Below, piece after piece: positions 15,644 to 24,379 of a stretch of 64,000 bases of DNA. Source of the DNA: Enterococcus malodoratus ATCC 43197 (GTDB taxonomy: Bacteria > Bacillota > Bacilli > Lactobacillales > Enterococcaceae); assembly GCF_000407185.1 (NCBI RefSeq), contig NZ_KE136482.1, positions 992,001 through 1,056,000 of the forward strand, read 5' to 3'. Position numbers and translations under genes: made by a program. Positions within the stretch are counted from its first letter, which is position 1. Every line of letters begins with the position of its first letter. Below the pieces are notes generated by a model. It saw only the letters and a program-made list of their open reading frames with translations, made no database searches and was not told the DNA's origin.

Positions 15644-17137
15644 CTAAGAAATCAAGATTTTCTTCGGATTTAATCGCAGAATCCCAGCTGATGATAAGAC
15701 GATCGAGAATAAACTGATGCCTAATCCGATCCCTGCAAGACTTAAAATTTCTGTCGGCTGCATTGAGATATTCAGTTCTTGGATTTCTTCTGATTGGGTA
15801 AATGGATTGCTGCCCATTTGACCGCCGCCGCGCGGACCGCCATTGCCGCCGCCAGGCGCTTGACCTTGACCAGGTCCGCCGTTTCCTGCTGCATCGGCTT
15901 GTCCATCGGTATTTTGAGAAGTCGTTTGCTGGCTCAACAATTGATTGCCCACCGCATTGCCCACAACGTTGCCGCTAGCCGCCGCGATACCTAAGGCAAA
16001 GATCATGCAGACAAAGATTTCCACGAAGAATTGTGAAATGACTTTGACCCGTGATTCGCCTAATGAAAGCAGTACACCAATCTCATATTTTCGTTCGCGG
16101 ATTGACAGCATGATGATCAGCGTTAAAATAATCACTCCAGCTGCCGCGACTAAGATCACGATATTTTTCGCAAAGCTCGAAACGTTGTTCAATGGCTGCA
16201 GCATTTGTTGGTACATTTGATCATTGGTTTCTAAACTAAAGGTATCTGTATCGATTAATTTGTTGGCTTGCTTAACGAAACTGTCCATATCTTTCGGATC
16301 GGTTAAGTTGTAAACAGCCGAATCGATCGTTTTTCCATCAGAACCAGCCAACGTATTGACCATTGTATAAGAAGAAAAGATCGTATTAGCCGGGTTCATA
16401 AAGTTGAAACGTGCACTCATACTATCGCCAGAGTTACTCGTTTTATAGATCCCTTTGACCGTCGCTTCGACGTCCTTATCGTTGCTGTCTTTAATTTTGA
16501 ACGTGTCGCCGACGCTTAAATCATTGGCTTCGGCTAAGCTTTGTTCGATCAGCACATTATTGCTGCCTTCATCTTTTGAAGTAATCGCCTCACCTTTTAC
16601 CAGACTGGCGGTTCCGGATGAAAATTCACTATACGCACTGCTTTGGGATACCCCTTTGATCTGAAAATCTCCTTGGCTCATGCCGTCAGGGGCACCTTGT
16701 CCGCCAAATCCGCTGGCCTGCTCATCAGATGATGCCTCTTCACTATCGCTATCACTCGAGATCGGTGTGATCCCTGTGCTTTTGTCCGCTGAGGTGCTAG
16801 CTTCAAATGAGTAAGATTTTACATTTGAAAGCTTGGCAATTTTTTCTGCGTCACTCAAATTAACGGGTGTCCGTTCAAAGCTGCCCGGATCAGGCCGCGT
16901 CGTTTCTTCATCAGAATCTGTTTCCGACTGCTGATTGAACATCGCCTCCCGATTGGTCGATAGCGTTACTGTCGCTCCGACACTTTTTTTCGCATTCGTC
17001 GTCGCCAGTTCGGCGCCGCTGCGGATCGTTAAGCCCGCTAAGACAAAAATTAAGATTGCTGAAAAGACGGCGATCATAATGATGCTGCGTCCTTTCTTTG
17101 CCCAAAGGCTTTGAGTGGCCCGTTTGATATAGTTCAT
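15644..17137 (-). CDS. FtsX/MacB-like ABC transporter permease
   Basis: Permease of about 497 residues: one N-terminal membrane helix after KKGRSIIMIAVFSAIL, a large extracellular domain, then three C-terminal helices (one with ILVAAAGVIILTLIIML, one after FFVEIFVCMIF, one at the end). Two low-complexity extracellular stretches stand out: a Ser/Glu/Asp-rich part and a Gly/Pro/Gln-rich loop (GGPGQGQAPGGGNGGP). The ATG at 17137 has AGAGGAGG upstream, so the longer frame to 17221 is rejected. It is the first gene of the operon and diverges from the two-component genes at 17373. A triple TTAAG repeat lies in its promoter region. Confidence 0.87.
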   Translation of the reverse strand: MNYIKRATQSLWAKKGRSIIMIAVFSAILIFVLAGLTIRSGAELATTNAKKSVGATVTLSTNREAMFNQQSETDSDEETTRPDPGSFERTPVNLSDAEKIAKLSNVKSYSFEASTSADKSTGITPISSDSDSEEASSDEQASGFGGQGAPDGMSQGDFQIKGVSQSSAYSEFSSGTASLVKGEAITSKDEGSNNVLIEQSLAEANDLSVGDTFKIKDSNDKDVEATVKGIYKTSNSGDSMSARFNFMNPANTIFSSYTMVNTLAGSDGKTIDSAVYNLTDPKDMDSFVKQANKLIDTDTFSLETNDQMYQQMLQPLNNVSSFAKNIVILVAAAGVIILTLIIMLSIRERKYEIGVLLSLGESRVKVISQFFVEIFVCMIFALGIAAASGNVVGNAVGNQLLSQQTTSQNTDGQADAAGNGGPGQGQAPGGGNGGPRGGGQMGSNPFTQSEEIQELNISMQPTEILSLAGIGLGISLFSIVLSSAGILRLNPKKILIS

Positions 17138-17190
17138 ACTGCTTCCTCCTCTAATCGCTTCGTCATTCTTCATGTGACTGTTTGTAGAAT

Positions 17191-17220
17191 AGTTAAGCTG
17201 GCTTAACCGAAGCTTAAGCA
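17191..17220 (-). promoter_or_regulatory. Triple TTAAG direct repeat upstream of the transporter operon, likely OmpR-type operator
   Basis: On the minus strand TTAAGCTTCGG, TTAAGCCAGC and TTAAC follow each other with 11- and 10-base periodicity and run into TATTCT, a possible -10. OmpR/PhoB-family regulators bind such helical-turn direct repeats. The divergent response regulator at 17373 is the obvious candidate. Confidence 0.5.
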
Positions 17221-17372
17221 CAACGCAAAAAGTTTTAAGGTTGATTTAGGAAAGCATGGTAAACTGAGTGAGTATTAATGAAGAAAGAACGCTCATTAGA
17301 TTTAGAGCTTTATAAATTTGTGTGCAAGCGGAAAATACTTTCCCTAACACGAAAAAGGAGTGCAAACGTTCG

Positions 17373-18047
17373 ATGATAAACCTATTAATAATAGAAGATG
17401 AAGCGACGCTTTCAGATAATATCAAGGAGATAATTAGTGACCTAGGAGAAATCAAGCAGGTCTATGATGGTGAAGAAGGCTTGTTTGAAGCAGAAAGCGG
17501 TGTTTACGATCTGATTTTGTTGGATTTGATGCTGCCGGGGAAAAACGGCTACGAAGTCTTAGCGGAATTACGGAAAAAGAATATCCAGACACCGGTCTTG
17601 ATCTTGACCGCAAAAGATAGTCTAGAGGATAAAATCACAGGATTTCAAAAAGGCGCCGATGATTATTTAACGAAACCTTTTTATCGCGAAGAATTGATCA
17701 TGCGGGTCAAAGCCCTATTGAAACGCTCGCTGGGATTGTTTGACGAGAATCAAATCGTCTATAAAAATATCAGCTGCAACCTCGCAACAAAAGAAGTAAC
17801 GGTCGACGATAACGTGCTGCCGATTCAAGGAAAGGAATTTGATCTCTTGGTTTATTTCATCCAAAATAAGGGCGTGATCTTAACCAAGGAACAAATTTTT
17901 GATCGCATTTGGGGCTTCGATTCTGATACGACCATCACCGTCGTGGAAGTCTACATGAGTCATTTACGTAAACATCTAAAACTGACCGGCGCCGATCAAT
18001 TGTTTAAAACATTGCGGAACGTCGGCTACATCTTACAAAAGGATTGA
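17373..18047 (+). CDS. OmpR-family response regulator
   Basis: Response regulator of 224 residues. The receiver domain has the acidic pocket in IIEDEATL (residues 6-9), the phospho-acceptor Asp in [10 protein letters not shown] (about 50-53) and Lys in DYLTKPF. A winged-helix output domain (about 130-220) ends in HLRKHLK...TLRNVGYIL. The ATG at 17373, with AAAAAGGAG 12 bases before, is preferred over the GTG at 17322. The kinase gene starts four bases after its stop. It is divergent from the transporter-ASST operon, which it probably controls. Confidence 0.92.
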   Translation: MINLLIIEDEATLSDNIKEIISDLGEIKQVYDGEEGLFEAESGVYDLILLDLMLPGKNGYEVLAELRKKNIQTPVLILTAKDSLEDKITGFQKGADDYLTKPFYREELIMRVKALLKRSLGLFDENQIVYKNISCNLATKEVTVDDNVLPIQGKEFDLLVYFIQNKGVILTKEQIFDRIWGFDSDTTITVVEVYMSHLRKHLKLTGADQLFKTLRNVGYILQKD

Positions 18048-18051
18048 CGCT

Positions 18052-19371
18052 ATGAACACAGAAATTTCGAGAAAACAACGCCTAAAATTTTTCTTCATCA
18101 ATGTCGCGGCCTTTGCCGTGATTTTCCTCCTGCTCGGGTTCATAACCCTGCAGCTGCTGCAAAGCTCCGCCTATCGGCAAACGGACCTTTCCTTAAAGAA
18201 GATGGCGGAAAGTGAGCATTTGATCCAAATGGAGATCAATCGCTACCAGCAAGGCAATCCGTTTTTGTCTCAGCAGCCGCCGAATGAACAGGACATGGAC
18301 CAGATTCCCGACGGAAAAAATCGGTTCAATACTCAAATCATCCTGTGGTCAAAGGATGGCAAAATTTTGAATAAGGAAGTGATCGGCGGGCGCTTCACTG
18401 AATTAGAAAAGTTAAGCTTGAATACGAAGCAGCTCGATTCCATCCAAGCCCTGAATCTGAAGAATTCGTCAGATTCAGCGCAAAAATTGTCCTTCCGTTC
18501 CTATACGATCAAGGCCGAGCAAAACAACGGGATCGCCTATATTCAATTTTTGGCCAACACCAACCAAATCGCGGATTCGATGAAGACCTTCGAAACAATT
18601 TTGATTCTCTGTATGATCGCCTTTTGGCTGATTTCTATCGGGATAAGCTTCTATATTTCAAAAATGAACATGCAGCCGATCATGAATTCTTGGCGCAAGC
18701 AGCAGGAATTTGTCGAGAATGCTTCCCACGAATTGCGCACGCCGCTGGCGATCATTCAAAACAGCCTGCAGCAATTGTTCACTAGACCGGATCACACTAT
18801 TCTGGAAGAATCCGAACCGATCGCCCAAGCGTTGAATGAGACGCGGCGGATGAATAGCTTGACCGAAGACCTGCTGATTTTGGCCCGCAGTGATTCTAAT
18901 CAGCTGCTTTTGCAAAAAGAAGACGTCGATCCAAAGGCCTTCATCCAGCAATTAGCCCAGCCCTTCCAAGAAATCGCTGAAATGAACGACAAACAATTCA
19001 TTCTGGAAAACTTTGCGGATCAGTCGATAGCGGTCGATGAGAAACGCATCCATCAGGTCCTCGTGATCTTGCTGGACAACGCTTTGAAATATACCGAGGC
19101 GAAAGAAAAAATCGTCCTGCAATCTGCGATTTCTAATGATAATTGGCTGATTGAAGTCAAAAACAACGGGCCATCCATCAGCGACGAAGACAAGAAACAC
19201 ATCTTCGAACGCTTTTATCGGGAAGATCGCTCCCGCTCTAAAGAAACCGGCGGCTACGGCTTAGGCCTGGCCATCGCCAAACAAATCATCAACCAGCATA
19301 AAGGCAAGCTGACCGTTCGTGATTGGCAGCCAAAGGGCGTCGTGTTCCAAATTCGATTGCCGCTGAAATAA
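18052..19371 (+). CDS. Sensor histidine kinase
   Basis: Membrane kinase of 439 residues. Two membrane helices (about 13-33 and 180-200) enclose an extracellular sensor domain of about 145 residues rich in Gln and Asn. The H-box is NASHELRTPLAII with the phospho-accepting His, the N-box is DNALKY, and the G-boxes include GGYGLGLAIAK. It is cotranscribed with the response regulator and followed by a strong terminator. The ligand is unknown. Confidence 0.92.
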   Translation: MNTEISRKQRLKFFFINVAAFAVIFLLLGFITLQLLQSSAYRQTDLSLKKMAESEHLIQMEINRYQQGNPFLSQQPPNEQDMDQIPDGKNRFNTQIILWSKDGKILNKEVIGGRFTELEKLSLNTKQLDSIQALNLKNSSDSAQKLSFRSYTIKAEQNNGIAYIQFLANTNQIADSMKTFETILILCMIAFWLISIGISFYISKMNMQPIMNSWRKQQEFVENASHELRTPLAIIQNSLQQLFTRPDHTILEESEPIAQALNETRRMNSLTEDLLILARSDSNQLLLQKEDVDPKAFIQQLAQPFQEIAEMNDKQFILENFADQSIAVDEKRIHQVLVILLDNALKYTEAKEKIVLQSAISNDNWLIEVKNNGPSISDEDKKHIFERFYREDRSRSKETGGYGLGLAIAKQIINQHKGKLTVRDWQPKGVVFQIRLPLK

Positions 19372-19407
19372 AAAACGATCGAGCCATTCAACTGGTTCGA
19401 TCGTTTT
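19372..19407. terminator. Bidirectional terminator between kinase and ANT(6)-like gene
   Basis: 14-bp stem (19372-19385 with 19394-19407; one mismatch) with A and T tracts on both sides, shared by two convergent genes. Confidence 0.85.
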
Positions 19408-19408
19408 A

Positions 19409-20257
19409 CTATTTATGCGCCTGAATCCACTGCTTCACTTCTGACACTAATTCCTCGGGATATGAATAATCATAATGCGCAGCCAATTTACGTGATAAGT
19501 CTTCATAGAGCGTGATCGTTTCTTGCAACGCACGCCAGCTATCCGCTGCGTCAAACCTTCCGAACACACCGTTCAACTGCTGAAAAACATCCTGATCCAC
19601 CCATTCGGAAATAAAGCGGCCGGCATGCCACGTATCGTAACTCTCTCCATGAACCATTTTTTCATACCATTCGATCGTTTGCAGCAGAACCTGTTTGCAT
19701 TCCGCATCTCGCAGCTTAGCCGTCCATAGCTCATTTCGTACGATTTGTTTCGCTAAATAAATCGCCAGAAACCAAAACGTATTCACGGTGAACGCGAAAC
19801 CTTCCGCAGTGATTGGAGAGGAGTCCGTCTTCTCAAATTGCTCAGGAATCAATCGCTGAGCTGTCCCTGTTTTATCCAAAAGAATGCGCGAACCGCGTCG
19901 GAACCAGTCCAACGGCACACCCTTAGCCGCTTGTTCTTGGAAAACCGTCAGCGAATCAATCACAAAATCAACTTGATAGCCGCCTTCGAATAACGACAGC
20001 CACTCTAACCCTCCTCCGCCATTTTGAAATGGGATCGCGGTATTCAGGTTGCCGAAGTTTCTGATCCAATTATTTTCGTTGAGGTATTGCTTCGGATCAT
20101 CCACATAAAGCAAGATATCCAAGTCTGAATACTCATCCGCCGCATGATCCAGCCGCGCCCGCGAACCGGCGACATACGCAACATGCACATCCGTTTGTTC
20201 CCGACCCCATTCAATAAAGCGCTGTTCGATCTGCTGATAGAACTCTTCACTTTTCAT
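19409..20257 (-). CDS. Aminoglycoside 6-adenylyltransferase-like protein (ANT(6)/AadK family)
   Basis: Nucleotidyltransferase of 282 residues. The catalytic core is VAGSRAR (about 30-36) followed by YSDLDILLYV (about 43-52) with the metal-binding Asp pair, and a third acidic position in QVDFVID (about 94-100). The helical C-terminal half is typical of the Adenyl_transf family, whose members adenylylate streptomycin. It lies in a chromosomal context without mobile elements, so it may be an intrinsic housekeeping relative like Bacillus aadK. Resistance cannot be read from the sequence. AAAAGGAGG precedes the ATG, and the HAD gene lies 39 bases upstream. Confidence 0.83.
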   Translation of the reverse strand: MKSEEFYQQIEQRFIEWGREQTDVHVAYVAGSRARLDHAADEYSDLDILLYVDDPKQYLNENNWIRNFGNLNTAIPFQNGGGGLEWLSLFEGGYQVDFVIDSLTVFQEQAAKGVPLDWFRRGSRILLDKTGTAQRLIPEQFEKTDSSPITAEGFAFTVNTFWFLAIYLAKQIVRNELWTAKLRDAECKQVLLQTIEWYEKMVHGESYDTWHAGRFISEWVDQDVFQQLNGVFGRFDAADSWRALQETITLYEDLSRKLAAHYDYSYPEELVSEVKQWIQAHK

Positions 20258-20296
20258 AATCCACCCTCCTTTTTACTCAGATGAACGGAATAAAAA

Positions 20297-21070
20297 CTAG
20301 ATCCAGCCAAATTTCAGACAGGCGTTATAGATTCCATCATCAACATTGCGATCCGTCACATAATCGGCCTGTTCCTTCAAATCAGCTACCGCATTTCCCA
20401 TCGCGATACTGGTCCAATTTTTATCAAACATCACCAGATCATTCACGTCATCGCCAAAGACCACCACGTCCTTTTGCGGTCTAGCAAAATAATCCAATAC
20501 ATCGAGAATCCCTTGCTTTTTATTATCATGCTGGCACATCGTATATTCAGGAACAAAGCGCAGCTTCGCGAATTTCGTCGGTTCGGGAATCAAATGGTCC
20601 TTTTCCTTCGGCAAGGCCAAATAGAATTTGAAGATATCTGCCACTTCATCCACGTTGAAGGCCGGATCAATGAAATATTCTGTCGGCTCCTGTCTTGGCC
20701 CAACCTGTTCTCTAAAAAGATCATTCTGAGCATACACTTTCTCCGAGTCATCCGTCGCAACCAACACACCGATGCCTTTTTCCGCAGCCTGATGAATAAC
20801 AGCTAATGCCTCTGCTCTATCCAATGGCGTATTTTTCACCAATTTATTTTTGATGACTACACCCATCCCGCCAGAACAAACCATATTTTCTAATCCAAGC
20901 TCGCTCAATAAATTGCGGCATTTATAATGCGCACGCCCGGTCGCGATCGACACAAAATGTCCATTCTCTTCTAAAAGCTCCAATGTGCGTTTTGCACTAG
21001 GAACGACCTGACCAGTCCTTCGATCCGTCAACGTCCCATCAATATCAAAGAAAAAAAGTTTCTTATCCAC
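20297..21070 (-). CDS. HAD-IIB family sugar-phosphate phosphatase (Cof type)
   Basis: Phosphatase of 257 residues. HAD motif I is FFDIDGTL (nucleophile Asp near residue 9), motif II is SIATGRA, a Lys follows in the cap region, and motif IV is VVFGDDVNDLVMF. Cof-type enzymes hydrolyse small sugar phosphates or FMN-like substrates, and the exact one is unknown. The start is GTG at 21070 after GGGGTGG. It may be cotranscribed with the ANT(6)-like gene that follows. Confidence 0.88.
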   Translation of the reverse strand: MDKKLFFFDIDGTLTDRRTGQVVPSAKRTLELLEENGHFVSIATGRAHYKCRNLLSELGLENMVCSGGMGVVIKNKLVKNTPLDRAEALAVIHQAAEKGIGVLVATDDSEKVYAQNDLFREQVGPRQEPTEYFIDPAFNVDEVADIFKFYLALPKEKDHLIPEPTKFAKLRFVPEYTMCQHDNKKQGILDVLDYFARPQKDVVVFGDDVNDLVMFDKNWTSIAMGNAVADLKEQADYVTDRNVDDGIYNACLKFGWI

Positions 21071-21202
21071 TCTTTATCCACCCCTTCAACCTCATCACAT
21101 TTTTCACTTATTGTATCACACCCAGTAAACCGAAAAACTGATTCGAAAGATCCTTCACCATCATTCAATGCCCAAAACTTACAGTAAATCTGATTGATTC
21201 AC

Positions 21203-21242
21203 AAAAAAAGATACCGGAAAACAATTCGTGCTTCCCGATACC
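21203..21242 (-). terminator. Terminator of the TauE-ppnP operon
   Basis: 11-bp minus-strand stem using three G-U pairs (21232-21242 with 21210-21220), followed by seven T residues on the minus strand. Confidence 0.6.
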
Positions 21243-21267
21243 CATTTCTCTTTTCAGTTAAAACCGC

Positions 21268-21582
21268 CTAATCCTCAGTGACATAGTAACATGTGTAATC
21301 AGCATATTTTTCGATCTTCACTTGAAAGGCACTGTTTGCTGGAACAATGAACTCTTCGTTTTCGCTAACTGTTTTCCATGATTCCTCATTAGGCAGCAAA
21401 ACAGTCATCGCACCCTGTGTGACCTTCATAATTTCTTTTTTTTGAGTATTAAACGTATAACTTCCTTCCAACATAAAGCCCAGCGTAACAGCCTCGCCGT
21501 TTTCCAAATGAAGCGTTCGGCTGGTAACCTTCCCGTCAAAATAAATATTTGCTTTTGCTTCTACTTTTGCATTCTCAAACAT
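21268..21582 (-). CDS. ppnP: Pyrimidine/purine nucleoside phosphorylase PpnP
   Basis: Small cupin-fold enzyme of 104 residues of the PpnP (YaiE, DUF1255) family, which phosphorolyses several nucleosides to base and ribose-1-phosphate. Family features are NIYFDGKVTSRT near residue 13, GFMLEGSYTF, and the closing block FIVPANSAFQVKI ending in YTCYY. Its length matches the family. It sits 24 bases after the TauE/SafE gene with AAAAGGGG before the ATG, so the two are probably one transcript. Confidence 0.88.
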   Translation of the reverse strand: MFENAKVEAKANIYFDGKVTSRTLHLENGEAVTLGFMLEGSYTFNTQKKEIMKVTQGAMTVLLPNEESWKTVSENEEFIVPANSAFQVKIEKYADYTCYYVTED

Positions 21583-21606
21583 ACTCTTTCCCCTTTTTAT
21601 AAAATT

Positions 21607-22491
21607 TTAGGCATTCCGTGCAACTTTTGTTTTATAGCTCTTTTGCAGATAAGTCAGACCTGTAAAGATAATAACTACGATCACAATCCATGTAAGAGCC
21701 GTGATATCGAGCCCCGTCACGAATTTCGCAGCGATAATAACCCCAATAATTCCGCCAATAGTAATACCAAAACTCAGTTTTCTAGCATACTCATTGGTTT
21801 TAATAAAATTGATACTGGCAACCGGCATTAATGCGGCACAAGAGGCCGACATGATTGGAAAAGCCACCAACGGACTCAAACCCAACATATAAACCATCGC
21901 CATACAAGGTGCGTATAACCCAACACCCATCGTCATAAGTGCTCCTAAAATAAAGTTCCCAATAATACCAATAATCAATTTGACTCCCGTTAACCCCGTA
22001 GCTACATTTCCTTCTCCAAGAATATTGATCATGCCGGTTTGTTTTAACGTCATTAAAATCGCCGTCAAAATCAACGCCAGTCCCATCACAAATTGAACCT
22101 TTTGCTCTGGAAGACCCGTAACATATCTCGAACCGATCCATGAACCAACAGTAGCCGCAGCAACCAATAAAAATAATGTCAATGGCTCAACCTTTACCAC
22201 GGTGATAAAAATAAGCGCTTCCAACAAACAAGACAATGCGTGGCTGACATTCAAGGTTCCCGGCAGCTTTCGATCGTCATCTAACTGTCTTGTAACCTTC
22301 ACTAAAAGCGTCGTCGGAGCAAAAGCACCGATACCTAACGTATCAAAAAAATCGGTAATAAAGCCGATCCCGATGGAAATCGGCATACTTTCATTTCCCA
22401 GATTTTTTCTGTGCTTGAAAATGTCCCTGCCGAAGACACTTACATGTAGACCAATGAATCCGACCAATACAACTAGTAAAACTGTTTTCAT
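21607..22491 (-). CDS. TauE/SafE family membrane transporter
   Basis: Membrane protein of 294 residues with about eight hydrophobic helices and the TauE/SafE (formerly DUF81) pattern: GIGFITDFFDTLGIGAFAPT in the first repeat and a second glycine-rich half (GLYAPCMAMVYMLGL). The family exports sulfite, sulfonates or other small organic anions. Pairing with a nucleoside phosphorylase suggests another substrate, such as a purine-derived anion (inference). It is first in the operon, has AAAAGGAG before the ATG, and lies downstream of a structured leader ending in a T run. Confidence 0.85.
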   Translation of the reverse strand: MKTVLLVVLVGFIGLHVSVFGRDIFKHRKNLGNESMPISIGIGFITDFFDTLGIGAFAPTTLLVKVTRQLDDDRKLPGTLNVSHALSCLLEALIFITVVKVEPLTLFLLVAAATVGSWIGSRYVTGLPEQKVQFVMGLALILTAILMTLKQTGMINILGEGNVATGLTGVKLIIGIIGNFILGALMTMGVGLYAPCMAMVYMLGLSPLVAFPIMSASCAALMPVASINFIKTNEYARKLSFGITIGGIIGVIIAAKFVTGLDITALTWIVIVVIIFTGLTYLQKSYKTKVARNA

Positions 22492-22515
22492 CTTTTAACT
22501 CCTTTTGAAAATTTA

Positions 22516-22594
22516 TTAAAAAGAGCCGCTATCCTGTACTTGACCCAGCCTTGTGCGTTCCTATAAGTACAGCTCTCACTTCACAGCGTCTCTT
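22516..22594 (-). ncRNA. Candidate structured 5' leader / riboswitch-like attenuator of the TauE-ppnP operon
   Basis: On the minus strand, an outer stem AAGAGACGCU/AGCGGCUCUU (22585-22594 with 22521-22530, one A-G mismatch) encloses a perfect inner stem CUGUACUU/AAGUACAG (22565-22572 with 22534-22541). The asymmetric internal loop is purine-rich and the 23-nt apical loop is G-rich. The outer stem is followed by five U residues, then 24 bases later the Shine-Dalgarno. This is the shape of a ligand-controlled terminator. I could not match it to a known class, including purine, THF, SAM or preQ1 riboswitches. Confidence 0.45.
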
Positions 22595-22664
22595 CTTTTC
22601 ACTTTATCGATTTAAATCACCCAACTAAACACATCTGATCACCTTTTCCGATTAAAACACCACT

Positions 22665-22684
22665 AATTTCATTTAAATGAAATT
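22665..22684. promoter_or_regulatory. Perfect 20-bp palindrome, likely operator
   Basis: AATTTCATTTAAATGAAATT is fully self-complementary. It lies about 75 bases upstream of the candidate leader RNA of the TauE-ppnP operon, a position suited to a repressor or activator dimer. No regulator is identifiable from the site. Confidence 0.5.
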
Positions 22685-23108
22685 ATTAATATCGAAATAT
22701 TATCGGTTATTGACGAATCCATCCAAATTAACGACGCTAATTTTTTCAATAATTGAATCCGAATTCTCAAAAATCTGATAAATAAAAAATGTGAACCATC
22801 GAACTTTAAATCGCAATCGAAGCTTCATTGATACTTCCAAACTACGACGACATACGACTATGAAAACAAATACTATTACTAACATCCAAAAAACATTCAC
22901 TAAGCACTGCTTAAACTCGATTCAACTGTCGATAAGTTACTATCAAGCAAATAATCAAAATTTCGATAAACATTTGTTACGAAATTCACATTTAACGAGA
23001 AAATAAAAAGAATTTGTGCCTATTTCCCGAAATCTCACCGCTTTATTCGGTACTCCTCTTGTCATTTGCAATTATAGTCATAAAAAAAGTTTTTTTCAAG
23101 ACTTTTTT

Positions 23109-23159
23109 CATTATTATGAATAATCACTCTATTCATCCGCAAATAATTTCATAATAATG
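23109..23159. repeat. Perfect 12-bp inverted repeat with nested 7-bp repeat
   Basis: CATTATTATGAA (23109-23120) and TTCATAATAATG (23148-23159) are fully complementary. Within the loop, ATGAATA and TATTCAT pair again. It lies about 210 bases upstream of thyA. It could be a cruciform, an operator pair or a small element remnant. Confidence 0.45.
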
Positions 23160-23370
23160 ATCAACTCTCTTTCTATCGTTAAACGATTACTGGACTCTGA
23201 TCAAAAAAGATTTTTATCAAAAATGGCTAGACCAATCCAGACTTAGAAACTTTTTTCTTCTATAAAAATCAGGCTTTACTGTAACCAGATGATTCCTAAA
23301 GAATTTTTAATCCACGAATCGGCCGGAATGTGTTAAACTCAGACAAAAGCAAAAAAAGAGGAGAATTCTT

Positions 23371-24246
23371 GTGACTGAATATACTGGCTTCGACAAAATT
23401 TATCGCGACATCGTCATGGATATCATTGAAAATGGCACCGATCAAGACCCTGCTTTGGTGCGGGCAAAATACGCCGATGGCAGCCCTGCCCCAACTCGTT
23501 TTATCCAAGGCGTGAATTTTAAAATTACTCCAGAAGACGGTATTCCGATTTTAAAATCAAAACGCGTATTCCAAAAGACTCCCTTAATCGAATTGGAATG
23601 GATCTGGCAAGAATTATCCAACGACGTGACGTGGCTGCAAGACCACAAATGTAAGGTCTGGAACGAATGGACCGACGAAAACAATACGATTGGTAAAGCA
23701 TACGGCTACCAGTTAGCAAAAAAATGCCGCAAGCTGCCTGACCACGCTGAAAAACTGAACCAAGTCGAATACGTTCTGCATCAATTAGAAAACAATCCCG
23801 GCTCACGCCGCATCATGACCAGCTTGTGGGATGTTGACGATTTAGACGAAATGACGCTAGAACCTTGTGTCTGGGCTACCAACTGGAAAGCCAACAAGGG
23901 CATCCTTGATCTGCATGTCAAACAACGCTCTGCCGACATGGCCCTAGGCAATCCATTTAACGTTTATCAGTATGCCGTCTTACACCGCCTAATCGCTGAT
24001 CAACTAGGCTTTGAATTAGGTACGATGCACTGGTCGATCGATGACGCTCATGTTTACGACCGCCACATCGATGCCTTGAAGGATCAATTATCACAACCAG
24101 TTCCTGACAGTGAACCAACATTGGTTTTACCTGATAAATTCGACGCTGACGGCAATCAACGTTCTTTCTTTGAACGCCGCATGTCCGATGCAAAACTGGA
24201 AGGCTACGAAAATAACGGCGTGATCAAGTATGAGATCGCGGAATAA
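23371..24246 (+). CDS. thyA: Thymidylate synthase
   Basis: Enzyme of 291 residues that methylates dUMP to dTMP with methylene-tetrahydrofolate. The catalytic Cys166 is in LEPCVWATNW, dUMP contacts are in QRSADMALGNPFNVYQYAV, and phosphate-binding Arg residues are in GSRRIMTSLW. The PCVW context resembles the Bacillus subtilis/phage phi3T branch of ThyA rather than the common PCH branch (from memory). The start is GTG at 23371 after AGAGGAG. No dihydrofolate reductase gene follows, unlike the common thyA-folA pair. A terminator lies at 24272-24302. Confidence 0.95.
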   Translation: MTEYTGFDKIYRDIVMDIIENGTDQDPALVRAKYADGSPAPTRFIQGVNFKITPEDGIPILKSKRVFQKTPLIELEWIWQELSNDVTWLQDHKCKVWNEWTDENNTIGKAYGYQLAKKCRKLPDHAEKLNQVEYVLHQLENNPGSRRIMTSLWDVDDLDEMTLEPCVWATNWKANKGILDLHVKQRSADMALGNPFNVYQYAVLHRLIADQLGFELGTMHWSIDDAHVYDRHIDALKDQLSQPVPDSEPTLVLPDKFDADGNQRSFFERRMSDAKLEGYENNGVIKYEIAE

Positions 24247-24271
24247 AAATTTATAATTAGCGTTTACTTAC

Positions 24272-24302
24272 GTTCCTTCCTCTTGTGAAGGGACTTTTTT
24301 TT
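24272..24302 (+). terminator. Terminator of thyA
   Basis: 8-bp stem (24272-24279 with 24287-24294, one G-U) followed by eight T residues. Confidence 0.75.
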
Positions 24303-24323
24303 GATGTAGCCGTCCTTCCCAAA

Positions 24324-24354
24324 TAAAAAAAGGACCAATAATTAAATTGGCCCA
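24324..24354 (-). terminator. Terminator of the LysR gene
   Basis: Stem 24332-24339 with 24346-24353 (one G-U pair on the RNA), then seven T residues on the minus strand. Confidence 0.7.
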
Positions 24355-24379
24355 GTTACTACTGATTATTCACTAATTT

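Larger units (their letters stand above)
22595..23370. other. Long AT-rich intergenic region between the TauE operon and thyA
   Basis: No credible gene is visible. Short open frames here have no ribosome site and no recognisable protein. The region holds a 20-bp perfect palindrome (22665-22684), a nested inverted repeat (23109-23159) and the promoter regions of two divergent units. Confidence 0.5.

Noticed and set aside
19409-20257. Acquired streptomycin resistance gene
   Set aside because: The gene has the right family motifs but sits among ordinary chromosomal genes with no mobile element or resistance cluster. An intrinsic relative is as likely.
21583-22600. Purine, SAM, THF or T-box type riboswitch before the TauE-ppnP operon
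   Set aside because: None of the conserved cores I know for these classes are present; the leader is listed as unassigned instead.
22700-23006. Two short frames (66 and 71 codons) in the region before thyA
   Set aside because: AT-rich chance frames on both strands, without a start context or recognisable protein.
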